From positions 158,454 to 195,170 of the forward strand of contig NZ_JARIXP010000005.1 in assembly GCF_029269265.1 (NCBI RefSeq): DNA of 36,717 nt. The letters are read 5' to 3'. Position numbers and translations under genes: made by a program. Origin of the DNA: Rheinheimera sp. 1928-s. Its GTDB lineage: Bacteria > Pseudomonadota > Gammaproteobacteria > Enterobacterales > Alteromonadaceae. The first letter of the stretch is position 1; the number at the start of each line of letters is the position of its first letter. This document shows positions 1 through 8,248 of the stretch, piece after piece. Under the pieces are notes generated by a model, which saw only the letters and a list, made by a program, of their open reading frames with translations, did no database searches and had not been told where the DNA came from.

Positions 1-1
1 G

Positions 2-1246
2 CAACATGATGCGGCGTCAGCCAAACGCATAGAAAAAGCCGTGTCGGATGCCAGAGCCGGGATCATCAGCCGCTTTGATATCACTGCCCAAATGAAAGAT
101 GACATTGTGATCATCGATTTTATGCTGGCTCCGGTGTACGACGATCATCAACAACTGAGCTTTTTGGTACCTTCCGGCATCGAAATCACCAGCAGAAAAC
201 GTAGCGAGCAAGAATTACAGGACAGCGAAACCCGATTTCGCCGTGTGTTCGACAGCACGGCTGATGGTCTTGTTTCTATTGATGGCCAGGGCCTTATCAC
301 CTTAGCTAATACCAGAGCCTTACAGATGTTTGGTTATGAAGCGGGCCAGTTGACGGGTAAGCCTATAGAAATTCTGCTGCCAGAGCGTTATCAGAAGCAT
401 CATCCTGCATTGCGTCAGGGCTTTATGTTAGCGCCCACCACCAGGCCCATGGGACAACACCGCGAGTTATATGCAAAACGTAAAGACAACACCGAGTTTC
501 CGGTTGAAATAGGTTTAACTTACCTCGAAGGCGACAAAAAGGCAGCAGTGCTAGCGACGATCACCGATGTGTCGGCGGCTAAAGCCGCACAACAACACCT
601 GCAAGGTATTATTGATGAAAAAACAACCTTGCTGGCGGAGCGTACTTTATTGTTAAACGAAGTTCACCACAGAGTGAAAAACAACCTGCAGATTGTCTCC
701 AGTCTGCTGAGTTTACGCTCTCGGGGCGCCACACCAGAATTAAAGCAAGTACTGCTGGAGAGTCAGTTGCGGGTTCGCACCATGGCACTGACTCACCAGT
801 TACTGTATGAAAAACGGGATTTTTCCTCGGTACCTCTGGCTAATTATTTAAGACAACTCTGCCAGTTGGTCAGGCAAACCCTTACCAATACTGACTTTAT
901 CAGCTTTGACTTTGCTCAAATAGACGATGACATTGTTCTGGCGCTGGAACAGGCTATTCCATGTGGTTTGTTAGCCACCGAAATTCTGACGAACAGCATC
1001 AAACACGCTTTTCCCGGACAGCAGCAAGGTCAGGTAAAACTGGCACTGGCTCAGACAGGAAACAGAATAACATTAGAAATTGGCGACGATGGTATTGGCT
1101 TGCCTGAGAGTGTTGAATTGGGTCAGGGAAACTCTTTGGGTATGCAATTGATCCCGGCTTTTATTGCACAACTAGGTGCGCAAATAGAGCTCAACCGCCA
1201 TCAGGGCACCCTCTATTCCATTCATTTTTCATCAACCAGGGAATAA
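2..1246 (+). CDS. PAS sensor histidine kinase, HisKA_2 type (5' end outside window)
   Basis: Sensor kinase that should phosphorylate the response regulator encoded 4 bp downstream. The frame is open to the window edge with no stop, so the N-terminus, probably another PAS or sensor region, is missing; the GTG at 41 is only an internal candidate. Counting from that GTG, a PAS domain spans about residues 65-180 (ADGLVSIDGQGLITLAN, then FGYEAGQLTGKPI). The HisKA_2 dimerisation box EVHHRVKNNLQIV lies near 207-219, with the phosphoacceptor His at 209/210. The HATPase region has the N box EILTNSIKHAF, a G1 box GDDGIGLPE and a G2-like NSLGMQL. No transmembrane segment is visible in the part present. 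The kinase class is clear; the stimulus is unknown. Confidence 0.9.
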   Translation, partial: QHDAASAKRIEKAVSDARAGIISRFDITAQMKDDIVIIDFMLAPVYDDHQQLSFLVPSGIEITSRKRSEQELQDSETRFRRVFDSTADGLVSIDGQGLITLANTRALQMFGYEAGQLTGKPIEILLPERYQKHHPALRQGFMLAPTTRPMGQHRELYAKRKDNTEFPVEIGLTYLEGDKKAAVLATITDVSAAKAAQQHLQGIIDEKTTLLAERTLLLNEVHHRVKNNLQIVSSLLSLRSRGATPELKQVLLESQLRVRTMALTHQLLYEKRDFSSVPLANYLRQLCQLVRQTLTNTDFISFDFAQIDDDIVLALEQAIPCGLLATEILTNSIKHAFPGQQQGQVKLALAQTGNRITLEIGDDGIGLPESVELGQGNSLGMQLIPAFIAQLGAQIELNRHQGTLYSIHFSSTRE

Positions 1247-1250
1247 GGTT

Positions 1251-3623
1251 ATGCAGACTAATATTCTGATTGTTGAAGACGAGTATATCGTCTCTCTGGA
1301 CTTAAAAAATACACTGGAAGACTTGGGCCACAGAGTCACAGGCACTATAGCCAGAGGCGAAGATGTGGTGGCTAAAGCGCTGGAGTTCCCGCCGGATTTG
1401 GTGCTGATGGATATTCAGCTGTCAGATAAAATGCGTGGTACTGAAGCAGCTGAGCAGTTAAAAAAACAAATGGACGTTCCTGTCATTTTTCTGACCGCGT
1501 ACTGCGATGAAAATGTTTTGGAGCAAGCAGAAAAATCCTTCCCACATGGTTATCTGATTAAACCTTTTGACCGCAGAGAACTGGAAGCCAGTATTCGTAT
1601 GGCGGTGATCCGGCACCAGGCTGAGCTGAAAGTACGCAACTCGGAGCAGCGACTGCAACAGACATTAAACGCAGCAAAAATGAGTCATTGGCAGTTGAAC
1701 TTAACCACAGATCAACTGACCACTGATGATAGTTTTTACGACAATTTGCAACGCCCTGACAACACAGAAGGCGGACTCTCACAGTTAAAAGCTATACTGG
1801 CTGGCGATGAGCATCAACGCTTGTCGCAACTTTTCGCCCGCAAAAGGGATTTTAATACCGTCTTTACCGCCGCCCGAAAAAAGCCGCTGCAATACCTTGA
1901 ACTATTTGGCCATTTTCAGACGTCACAAAATCAGCATCTGATCAGCGGCATACTGCGTGATGTGACCAGTAAACAAAAAGAAGAACTCCAACTACGTCAG
2001 GCCAATACGGTATTTAAAACCACCTCCGAAGCTATTTTAGTCTTGGATGACGCTGGTGAAGTGATCTCAGTGAACCCGGCTTTTAGTCTGGTCACTGGCT
2101 ACAGCGAAGCAGAAGTCAGAGGTATGAAACCGGACAACTTTTTGTACCAACAACAAAGCTTTCCTGTCTCTGCGCGATTACAAGAGCTTAGTTCCAGCCA
2201 CTGGAGTGGAGAAGTCGAATGTAAACGCAAAGACGGCTCTTTTTTCCCTGCCTGGCAGCACTTGTGTAAAGTGCGTGCGCCTATGACTCAGGGAGCTATC
2301 AGCCATTATGTAGTGATGTTCTCAGATATCTCAGCATTACGACGCGCCGAAGAGCATTTGGCAACCCTGGCCTTCAGCGACCACCTGACCGGGCTTGGGA
2401 ATAGGGTAAAACTTGAGAAAATGTTGCGAACTGAGCTGATCAGGGCGAACAGAAATCAAAGTATGTTAGGTATTTTGTATCTGGATTTGGATGGCTTTAA
2501 GCTGGTGAATGACACATTAGGCCATCATGCAGGCGATTTATTGTTGCAGGAGGTAGCGAAACGGATCAGCCAGCTTACAAGAGCCGGAGACGTAGCCACC
2601 CGGGTAGGAGGAGATGAGTTTGTACTGGTGGTGCCTGATATCCATCATCCTACTGACTGCCTGCGTATTGCCGAAAAAATATTACTCATTATTGGCCAGG
2701 ATATTTCACTGCAAGACAATATTGTGAATGTATCAGCCAGCATAGGTATTGCCTGCTACCCGGACGATGCGACCAGTTATGAGGAGCTGCTTAAATGCGC
2801 TGATTTGGCGATGTTTGCCGCCAAAGATGATGGCAGAAACAGATTTTCTTTTTTTAATCCGTTAATGGCAGAGAAAACCAGACAAAGGGTACAAATCGAA
2901 AAAGACCTCAAAACCGCTTTGTGTAAAACCGGTGAACTCATCATGTACTACCAACCCATAGTAAGGATCAGCGATCAGGAATTAAGAGGTTTTGAAGCAC
3001 TGATCCGCTGGGATCACCCCACTATGGGTTTTATTCCACCAGACCGTTTTATAAAAATAGCAGAACAAAGCAATCTGATTAACGAAGTAGGTGACTGGGT
3101 ACTGCAGCAGGTATTCAAAGATATAGCGGAATTGATCCGACGCTATGGTAAGGACATTACTCTATCCATCAATCTGTCGGTGCGGCAGTTAGAGGATCAG
3201 CAGTTGGCAGATAAAATCAGGTTGTTAGCTGCAAGGTTCAACGTCACCTTATCTTTGATTTATTTTGAAATTACCGAAACAGCCCTAAGCCAAAGCCACA
3301 GCTTGTTGAACACACTTGACCAATTACGTCGCCTGGGTGCCCGAATTTCCGTCGATGATTTTGGTACTGGCTATTCATCCTTAAGCCGCTTGCGTGAGTT
3401 GCCTATAGATTGCTTAAAAATAGACAAAGCCTTTGTGATTAGTCTTGGCAAGGATCGCAGCAGTGCTGAGATAGTCCGGGCCATCTGTGCTTTAGGTAAA
3501 GCTTTGGAATTAGTCATTATTGCCGAAGGAGTCGAAACCCAGGCTCAATACCAAACTTTAAAAGACATTGGCTGTGATAAAGCTCAGGGCTATTTATTTG
3601 GCAGACCAGGGCCGCTGGGGTAA
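1251..3623 (+). CDS. Response regulator with PAS, GGDEF and EAL domains
   Basis: A 790-residue cyclic-di-GMP enzyme controlled by phosphorylation. REC occupies residues 1-120 with phosphoacceptor D54 (LMDIQL), T82 and K104 (LIKPF). A PAS domain lies near 250-365. The GGDEF motif is intact at 453-457 and is preceded by the inhibitory I-site RAGD at 444-447, so a diguanylate cyclase with product inhibition is plausible. The EAL domain has EAL at 582-584, NLSVRQ, EITET, DDFGTGYSSL, LKIDKAF and AEGVET, so the phosphodiesterase residues also look complete. Both activities may therefore be real. It starts 4 bp after the kinase stop, which supports one operon and a cognate pair. Outputs probably concern motility or biofilm, by family knowledge only. 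Confidence 0.93.
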   Translation: MQTNILIVEDEYIVSLDLKNTLEDLGHRVTGTIARGEDVVAKALEFPPDLVLMDIQLSDKMRGTEAAEQLKKQMDVPVIFLTAYCDENVLEQAEKSFPHGYLIKPFDRRELEASIRMAVIRHQAELKVRNSEQRLQQTLNAAKMSHWQLNLTTDQLTTDDSFYDNLQRPDNTEGGLSQLKAILAGDEHQRLSQLFARKRDFNTVFTAARKKPLQYLELFGHFQTSQNQHLISGILRDVTSKQKEELQLRQANTVFKTTSEAILVLDDAGEVISVNPAFSLVTGYSEAEVRGMKPDNFLYQQQSFPVSARLQELSSSHWSGEVECKRKDGSFFPAWQHLCKVRAPMTQGAISHYVVMFSDISALRRAEEHLATLAFSDHLTGLGNRVKLEKMLRTELIRANRNQSMLGILYLDLDGFKLVNDTLGHHAGDLLLQEVAKRISQLTRAGDVATRVGGDEFVLVVPDIHHPTDCLRIAEKILLIIGQDISLQDNIVNVSASIGIACYPDDATSYEELLKCADLAMFAAKDDGRNRFSFFNPLMAEKTRQRVQIEKDLKTALCKTGELIMYYQPIVRISDQELRGFEALIRWDHPTMGFIPPDRFIKIAEQSNLINEVGDWVLQQVFKDIAELIRRYGKDITLSINLSVRQLEDQQLADKIRLLAARFNVTLSLIYFEITETALSQSHSLLNTLDQLRRLGARISVDDFGTGYSSLSRLRELPIDCLKIDKAFVISLGKDRSSAEIVRAICALGKALELVIIAEGVETQAQYQTLKDIGCDKAQGYLFGRPGPLG

Positions 3624-3736
3624 ATTTTACCAGCTGTAGAAACACAACACTCAGCAACAATCCAAGGCAAGTCTGGTCCTGCTATCCACAGAGCGCTATA
3701 CTCTCTATTAATCAATGAATTAATCGGACTTTTAGT

Positions 3737-4033
3737 GTGCGACTGACTCCATATGAAATAAAAAGCATCAAGGCTTGCGTAAAAAAAGTCCTTGGGGCTG
3801 ATGCAACAGTCAGTTTATTTGGCTCCCGAACCGACGATACCAAATCAGGAGGCGATATTGACCTTTTGGTACAAAGTCCAGTAGCTATTGATAATCCCGC
3901 CATGACAGCAGCACGAATTGAAGCGGAGATCATTATGACTCTGGGCGACCAAAAAATAGATGTACTGCTAAAAGCTCCAAATATTGCAATCCAGCCCATT
4001 CATCAGATTGCCGAACAGGGAATTTTGTTATGA
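3737..4033 (+). CDS. MNT-type minimal nucleotidyltransferase (antitoxin-like)
   Basis: A 98-residue protein of the minimal nucleotidyltransferase class. It has the polymerase-beta signature FGSR (residues 28-31) followed by GGDIDLLV, which carries the two metal-binding Asp residues. A third Asp is likely in KIDVLL. The start is GTG at 3737, because no ATG occurs in frame before the conserved region. Such proteins usually pair with a HEPN-type toxin and adenylylate it (MntA/HepT type VII toxin-antitoxin systems). Here the stop overlaps an ATG (ATGA at 4030-4033), as expected for a coupled partner, but that partner is reduced to 16 codons. The MNT may thus be orphaned. The function is inferred from the family, not shown here. 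Confidence 0.8.
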   Translation: MRLTPYEIKSIKACVKKVLGADATVSLFGSRTDDTKSGGDIDLLVQSPVAIDNPAMTAARIEAEIIMTLGDQKIDVLLKAPNIAIQPIHQIAEQGILL

Positions 4034-4078
4034 CATTAAATCAGGATGAACAACTGCGGTTGGTATCAGAATGGAAAT
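4030..4078 (+). pseudogene. 16-codon stub of the MNT partner gene
   Basis: The ATG at 4030 overlaps the stop of the MNT gene (ATGA) and opens a short frame, MTLNQDEQLRLVSEWK, ended by TAA at 4076-4078. The overlap is the coupling typical of MNT/HEPN pairs, and the peptide looks like the first turn of a helical protein. I read it as the N-terminal remnant of the partner, cut off where the FRG gene was joined. An alternative is a short coupling ORF that only serves to initiate the FRG gene, whose ATG (4071) lies inside it in another frame. Confidence 0.4.
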
Positions 4079-4853
4079 AAATTCAAACTTTATACGTAGT
4101 GGAAATGGGTGGCGTGAAAGTCCAAAAGTTGAAGGCGTTTCTCTTGTTGAATGCCAGAATTGGCTTGGTTTTATTGAATTTCTTCATGATGAAAAAACAC
4201 TACGAAACAACCAAGGGTACTGTTTCAGAGGACAATCTTCTGAAACATGGGACTTGAAATCGACCTTAAAGCGTCAGATCCAATCGGATGATGTGTCACA
4301 ACTAACTCAAATTGAAACAGATGTTCTGACGCGTTTTAAAAAATATTGCATAGGCCGCAGAGGGCTTAATCCAAGGCAACTGGAAGATAACGAGTATTGG
4401 GCTCTAGGCCAACATTATGGACTTAATACCCCTCTACTCGATTGGACTGATTCGCCTTATGTAGCCGCGTTTTTTGCATTTCACTCTGACAATTCCGATA
4501 CTGAAAATGTTGTCGTTTGGGCGCTATCAAAATCTGTCGATAAAGAAATTAACAACGATGAAAATTTAGATAAATTGCAATTTCTTGATCTAAATATTGA
4601 TGAAAATGCCAGACTGATAAACCAAAAAGGATTATTTGTACGCACACCTAATATGGAATGTGTAGAAACCTACGCAAATAGTATCGCTGACAAGCCTTAT
4701 GTCGTGCTGGCTAAAATACTAATTCCAAAATCAGAACGCATTTTCGCCTTGGACTCATTAGACAAAATGAACATTAGCTCGTTAACCCTGTTTCCTGATC
4801 TGACAGGAGCGGCTCATTTTACGAATTACATCCAAAAACGAGATTGTAGATAA
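4071..4853 (+). CDS. FRG-domain protein
   Basis: A 260-residue soluble protein with the FRG domain, named for the Phe-Arg-Gly motif seen here as CFRGQSSETWDLKSTL near residues 47-62. The family features WALGQHYGLNTPLLDWTDSPYVAAFFAF near 107-134 and the downstream Q-K-G-L-F-V region are also present. The biochemical role of FRG is not well settled; such genes often sit in accessory or phage-defence regions. The ORF is AT-richer than the flanking core genes, suggesting transfer. The ATG at 4071 has no clear Shine-Dalgarno sequence and lies inside the stub ORF, so translation may depend on coupling. A repeat-rich spacer follows and then pilU on the other strand, so the gene marks the right edge of the small accessory patch. 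Confidence 0.75.
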   Translation: MEINSNFIRSGNGWRESPKVEGVSLVECQNWLGFIEFLHDEKTLRNNQGYCFRGQSSETWDLKSTLKRQIQSDDVSQLTQIETDVLTRFKKYCIGRRGLNPRQLEDNEYWALGQHYGLNTPLLDWTDSPYVAAFFAFHSDNSDTENVVVWALSKSVDKEINNDENLDKLQFLDLNIDENARLINQKGLFVRTPNMECVETYANSIADKPYVVLAKILIPKSERIFALDSLDKMNISSLTLFPDLTGAAHFTNYIQKRDCR

Positions 4854-5044
4854 CTATTAAGCTAAGTCATCATTTGATTTGGCATCCATCCCCTTAGCCG
4901 CAAGCCGTTCAAAAATGGGTGGCCAAGGTTTTAAGACGAGGAGTGTTTGAGCGAGGAGCGGTAGCGACGAACGAGTTGCCGAGTCGCCTTGGACGCACTT
5001 TTTTGAGCGGGCTTTCGCAGCGGCCAGGGTCGCCTTTTCTTTGG

Positions 5045-5076
5045 ATACTTTCTTTTGGCGACGCAAAAGAAAGTAT
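5045..5076. repeat. Perfect 13-bp inverted repeat (AAAGAAAGTAT hairpin)
   Basis: Arms ATACTTTCTTTTG (5045-5057) and CAAAAGAAAGTAT (5064-5076) are perfectly complementary around a 6-nt loop. The core ACTTTCTTTT/AAAAGAAAGT recurs in a second intergenic hairpin at 14097-14124, so this is a dispersed element and not a one-off terminator. Confidence 0.8.
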
Positions 5077-5124
5077 CTCGCCAACGGCGAAAGCGTTTTT
5101 ATAAGATAATTTAAGCAGGCTAGC

Positions 5125-5145
5125 GGACAGGGATAAACCCCGTCC
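5125..5145. repeat. GC-rich hairpin downstream of pilU
   Basis: GGAC and GTCC plus GGG and CCC pair with one internal mismatch around the loop ATAAA. On the minus strand it follows the pilU stop by about 35 bp and could stop or stabilise that transcript, but there is no T-tract. It resembles a REP-like element. Confidence 0.5.
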
Positions 5146-5179
5146 CTACAACCTAAAAACAACTGCGACGAGTTACGAC

Positions 5180-6298
5180 TTAATCATTATCCGTTAAACC
5201 CGCCACAGTCACGCCAGACAATAAACCTGAGCCCGTTGTGCCTTCTTTTAGTTTCATCATCAAACGTAAATCGTTTGGTGAATCAGCATAGTGCAGCGCG
5301 TCAGCGTGGCTGATTTGGCCTGCTTTGTATAAATCGTACAGCGCCTGGTCAAAGGTTTGCATGCCCAGTTCACGGGATTTACTCATCACCGCTTTGATTT
5401 CACCTATCTCGCCGCGTTTAATTAAATCAGCTATAAGCGGTGAATTGAGCAACACTTCAATAGCGGCCACCCGTTTTTTACCATCCACAGTAGGCACCAG
5501 TTGCTGGGCCACTATGGCGCGTAAATTCAGTGATAAATCAAACAGCAGCTTGCCGTGTTTTTCTTTGGGCACCAAATGCATAATGCGGTCTATGCCCTGA
5601 TTGGCGTTGTTGGCGTGCAAAGTTGCAATACATAAGTGACCAGTTTCGGCAAAAGACAAGGCGTATTCCATGGTGTCCTGACTACGGATTTCACCGATCA
5701 GAATGACATCCGGAGCCTGACGCAATGAGCTTTTCAGCGCCGCTTCAAACGACTCGGTATCAATCCCCACTTCACGTTGCGTCACCAGGCTTTTTTGGTG
5801 ATCGTGCACAAATTCAATAGGATCTTCGATAGTTAAAATATGGCCACGGGCATTTTGATTGCGATAGCCCAGTAATGCCGCCAGCGAGGTGGATTTACCA
5901 GCGCCCGTACCACCAACAAAGAGCACCAAACCACGTTTGGACATAATAATGTCTTTGAGTACAGCGGGCAGACCTAAGTCATCGGCTTTAGGGATAGTGG
6001 TGACAATACGACGTACCACCATACCGGCCTGGTCCCGTTGCCAAAATGCTGACACCCGAAAGCGCCCTGCCTCATTGGCAATAGCGAAGTTACATTCTTT
6101 GTCCTGCTGAAACTGGGCTTGTTGCTTTGCTGTCATGGCCGATAACACCAACGCCAGCGATTGCTCAGGGTTCAGCACTTGTTCTGCTATAGGCTGCATT
6201 TCACCGTTAATTTTCGCCGAAGCTGCTAACCCCGCAGTGATAAATAAATCCGAAGCACCAGCAGCTACCATTTTGTGTAAATAGTCGATTAAGCCCAT
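5180..6298 (-). CDS. pilU: Type IV pilus retraction ATPase PilU
   Basis: A 372-residue member of the PilT/PilU branch of secretion ATPases, acting as a cytoplasmic hexamer at the base of type IV pili. It assists PilT in pilus retraction. Walker A GGTGAGKST is at 129-137, the Asp box TIEDPIEF near 156-163, Walker B DVILIGEIR at 197-205 and the His box HLCIATLH at 221-228. Compared with the upstream PilT, the C-terminus is longer and Gly/Thr-rich, as in PilU proteins. The ATG is 5 bp after the pilT stop, so the two are co-transcribed. No independent promoter is obvious. Confidence 0.95.
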   Translation of the reverse strand: MGLIDYLHKMVAAGASDLFITAGLAASAKINGEMQPIAEQVLNPEQSLALVLSAMTAKQQAQFQQDKECNFAIANEAGRFRVSAFWQRDQAGMVVRRIVTTIPKADDLGLPAVLKDIIMSKRGLVLFVGGTGAGKSTSLAALLGYRNQNARGHILTIEDPIEFVHDHQKSLVTQREVGIDTESFEAALKSSLRQAPDVILIGEIRSQDTMEYALSFAETGHLCIATLHANNANQGIDRIMHLVPKEKHGKLLFDLSLNLRAIVAQQLVPTVDGKKRVAAIEVLLNSPLIADLIKRGEIGEIKAVMSKSRELGMQTFDQALYDLYKAGQISHADALHYADSPNDLRLMMKLKEGTTGSGLLSGVTVAGLTDND

Positions 6299-6303
6299 TG
6301 CTG

Positions 6304-7368
6304 TTACCCCATCCGGCCCATAGAGCCCATGCTGTTAAAGGAGTTTTTATCCTGAGCTTTTGCCAACGCATCTTTTTGATTGATCACACCACGGCTGACC
6401 AGATTAATCAGACATTGATCCATGGTCTGCATACCATGAGCGGCACCTGTTTGGATCACTGAGTACATCTGGGCAATTTTATCTTCGCGAATAAGGTTAC
6501 GAATAGCCGGAACCCCCAACATAATTTCGTGGGCTGCAACCCGGCCACCGCCGTTTTTCTTCAGTAGCGTTTGTGAAATAACAGCCCGTAGCGATTCAGA
6601 CAACATAGAGCGCACCATGGCTTTTTCTTCACCTGGGAATACGTCAATAATCCTGTCTATGGTTTTTGGCGCTGAGGTGGTGTGCAAGGTACCAAACACT
6701 AAATGGCCTGTTTCAGCTGCGGTCATCGCCAGACGAATGGTTTCCAAATCACGCAGTTCACCGACCAGTATCACATCAGGGTCTTCACGCAGGGCGGAGC
6801 GCAAGGCATTGCTAAAACTATGGGTATCACGGTGCACTTCACGCTGGTTAATTAAACTCAGTTTGTTCTGGTGCACAAATTCAATAGGGTCTTCTATCGT
6901 CAGAATATGGTGATTTTTGGTGCTGTTGATATAGTCAATCATAGCCGCTAGGGTAGTGGATTTCCCCGAACCTGTAGGACCAGTCACCAGCACCAGCCCA
7001 CGAGGATTGTCAGAAATACTACGAAACACATCAGGGGCATTTAAGTCTTCCAGGCTTAACACGTCACTTGGGATGGTACGAAATACAGCAGCAGCGCCGC
7101 GGTTTTGCACAAAAGCATTGACACGAAAACGCGCTAAACCCGGCACTTCAAAAGAAAAGTCGGATTCGAGCTTTTCTTCGTATTCTTTACGCTGACGGTC
7201 ATTCATAATGTCGTACACCAAAGAGTGCACCGCTTTGTGGTCTAAAGCCGGAATATTTAAACGTCGTACATCGCCATCCACCCGGATAAGTGGCGGCACA
7301 CCGGCTGATAAATGTAGATCCGAGGCTTTATGTTGCACACTAAAGGCGAGTAATTCGGTAATATCCAT
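6304..7368 (-). CDS. pilT: Type IV pilus retraction ATPase PilT
   Basis: The main motor of pilus retraction, needed for twitching and DNA uptake where type IV pili exist. I chose ATG at 7368 (354 aa, beginning MDITELLAF) over the GTG at 7380. The only Shine-Dalgarno-like GGAG lies immediately against that GTG but 11 nt from the ATG, and PilT orthologues begin MDIxELL. Walker A GPTGSGKST falls at 130-138, Asp box TIEDPIEF near 157-164, Walker B DVILVGELR at 198-206 and the His box HLVFGTLH further on. The gene faces yggS across about 40 bp, so promoters for both directions must be compact. Confidence 0.95.
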   Translation of the reverse strand: MDITELLAFSVQHKASDLHLSAGVPPLIRVDGDVRRLNIPALDHKAVHSLVYDIMNDRQRKEYEEKLESDFSFEVPGLARFRVNAFVQNRGAAAVFRTIPSDVLSLEDLNAPDVFRSISDNPRGLVLVTGPTGSGKSTTLAAMIDYINSTKNHHILTIEDPIEFVHQNKLSLINQREVHRDTHSFSNALRSALREDPDVILVGELRDLETIRLAMTAAETGHLVFGTLHTTSAPKTIDRIIDVFPGEEKAMVRSMLSESLRAVISQTLLKKNGGGRVAAHEIMLGVPAIRNLIREDKIAQMYSVIQTGAAHGMQTMDQCLINLVSRGVINQKDALAKAQDKNSFNSMGSMGRMG

Positions 7369-7410
7369 GGTGAAAAGCACTCCAAAGCAAGGGCCAGAAA
7401 CAGAGTTGAT

Positions 7411-8100
7411 ATGACAAACAACATAGCAGAAGCGTTGAAATCAGCCTACAACGCCATCACAGAATTTCAGATAAAACAGCAATTAACGCCGCAAAGCCGT
7501 CTGATTGCTGTCAGTAAAACCAAACCAGCCTCCTCTGTCACTACCGCTTATCAGGCAGGTCAACGCGCTTTTGGTGAAAACTATGTGCAGGAACTGGTCA
7601 GTAAAGCGACAGAACTAAGTCACCTTAATGGTATTGAATGGCATTTTATTGGCCCTATTCAGTCGAATAAAACCAAAGACATAGCGCAATACGCCGACTG
7701 GGTGCACAGCATAGAGCGATTAAAAATTGCTGAACGTTTATCAGCACAACGCCCTTTGGATAAAGCTCCACTGCAGGTGCTGCTGCAGGTCAATATCAGT
7801 GGCGAGGAGTCTAAATCAGGGATCAAACCCGACGAGCTGTTGCAGCTGGCCGACACTGTCGCCAAATTACCGCAGCTTACACTCAAAGGGTTGATGGCCA
7901 TTCCAGAACCGGGTAAAGGCGCTGAAGCTTTTGAGCAAATGCAAAAGCTGTCACTGCAATTGCAACAGCAACATCCTGATGCAAAAGAACTTTCGATGGG
8001 CATGTCAGATGACTGGCAAGACGCTCTGCGCTTTGGTTCTACTATGATAAGATTAGGCACGGCCATTTTCGGAGCCAGGGAAACAAATTCGCATGATTGA
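7411..8100 (+). CDS. yggS: PLP homeostasis protein YggS (PLPBP family)
   Basis: A 229-residue pyridoxal-phosphate-binding TIM-barrel protein without catalytic activity of its own, which keeps free PLP and amino-acid pools in balance. The PLP lysine is K36 in LIAVSKTKP. Other family motifs are AFGENYVQE, WHFIGPIQSNK, QVNISGEESKSG and LSMGMSDDWQDALRFGSTMIRLGTAIFG. The length is standard. The last codons overlap the first of two copies of the proC start: an ATG at 8093 precedes the stop TGA at 8098-8100. This is the original coupled yggS-proC junction. Confidence 0.96.
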   Translation: MTNNIAEALKSAYNAITEFQIKQQLTPQSRLIAVSKTKPASSVTTAYQAGQRAFGENYVQELVSKATELSHLNGIEWHFIGPIQSNKTKDIAQYADWVHSIERLKIAERLSAQRPLDKAPLQVLLQVNISGEESKSGIKPDELLQLADTVAKLPQLTLKGLMAIPEPGKGAEAFEQMQKLSLQLQQQHPDAKELSMGMSDDWQDALRFGSTMIRLGTAIFGARETNSHD

Positions 8101-8147
8101 CAATACAGTGGCATTTATCGGTGCCGGCAATATGGCACAGTGCATTA
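8079..8147 (+). repeat. Copy 1 of the duplicated yggS/proC junction
   Basis: This 69-bp stretch is identical to 8180-8248; the match extends left to 8074 with one mismatch. It contains the last yggS codons and the first 18 codons of proC. The offset is 101 bp, and 27 unrelated bases (8148-8174) separate the copies. Confidence 0.97.
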
Positions 8148-8197
8148 ATACGATGGGGCATGATCATGTCCGCAGCCATGGAAACAAATTCGCATGA
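8093..8197 (+). pseudogene. Abortive 34-codon proC start (duplicated N-terminus)
   Basis: Translation from the ATG at 8093 repeats the first 18 residues of ProC, including GAGNMAQ of the dinucleotide-binding fold. It then runs into unrelated sequence (NTMGHDHVRSHG...) and stops at TGA 8195-8197. That TGA overlaps the ATG of the real proC (8194) as ATGA. The duplication thus leaves a short coupled ORF between yggS and proC. It cannot make a functional enzyme. It could act as a translational relay or be neutral; an assembly artefact is also possible. Confidence 0.75.
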
Positions 8198-8248
8198 TTG
8201 ACAATACAGTGGCATTTATCGGTGCCGGCAATATGGCACAGTGCATTA
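8180..8248 (+). repeat. Copy 2 of the duplicated yggS/proC junction
   Basis: Exact match to 8079-8147. This copy continues into the intact proC frame and carries a redundant out-of-context copy of the last yggS codons upstream of the proC ATG. Confidence 0.97.

Larger units (their letters stand above)
4854..5179. other. 326-bp spacer with repeat-type hairpins, no gene
   Basis: No credible gene is seen. The stretch holds two strong hairpins, annotated separately, and a GC-rich segment around 4930-5040. The whole composition is unlike its neighbours and looks like a dispersed intergenic repeat. Short ORFs on both strands lack recognisable domains and initiation signals. Confidence 0.5.
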
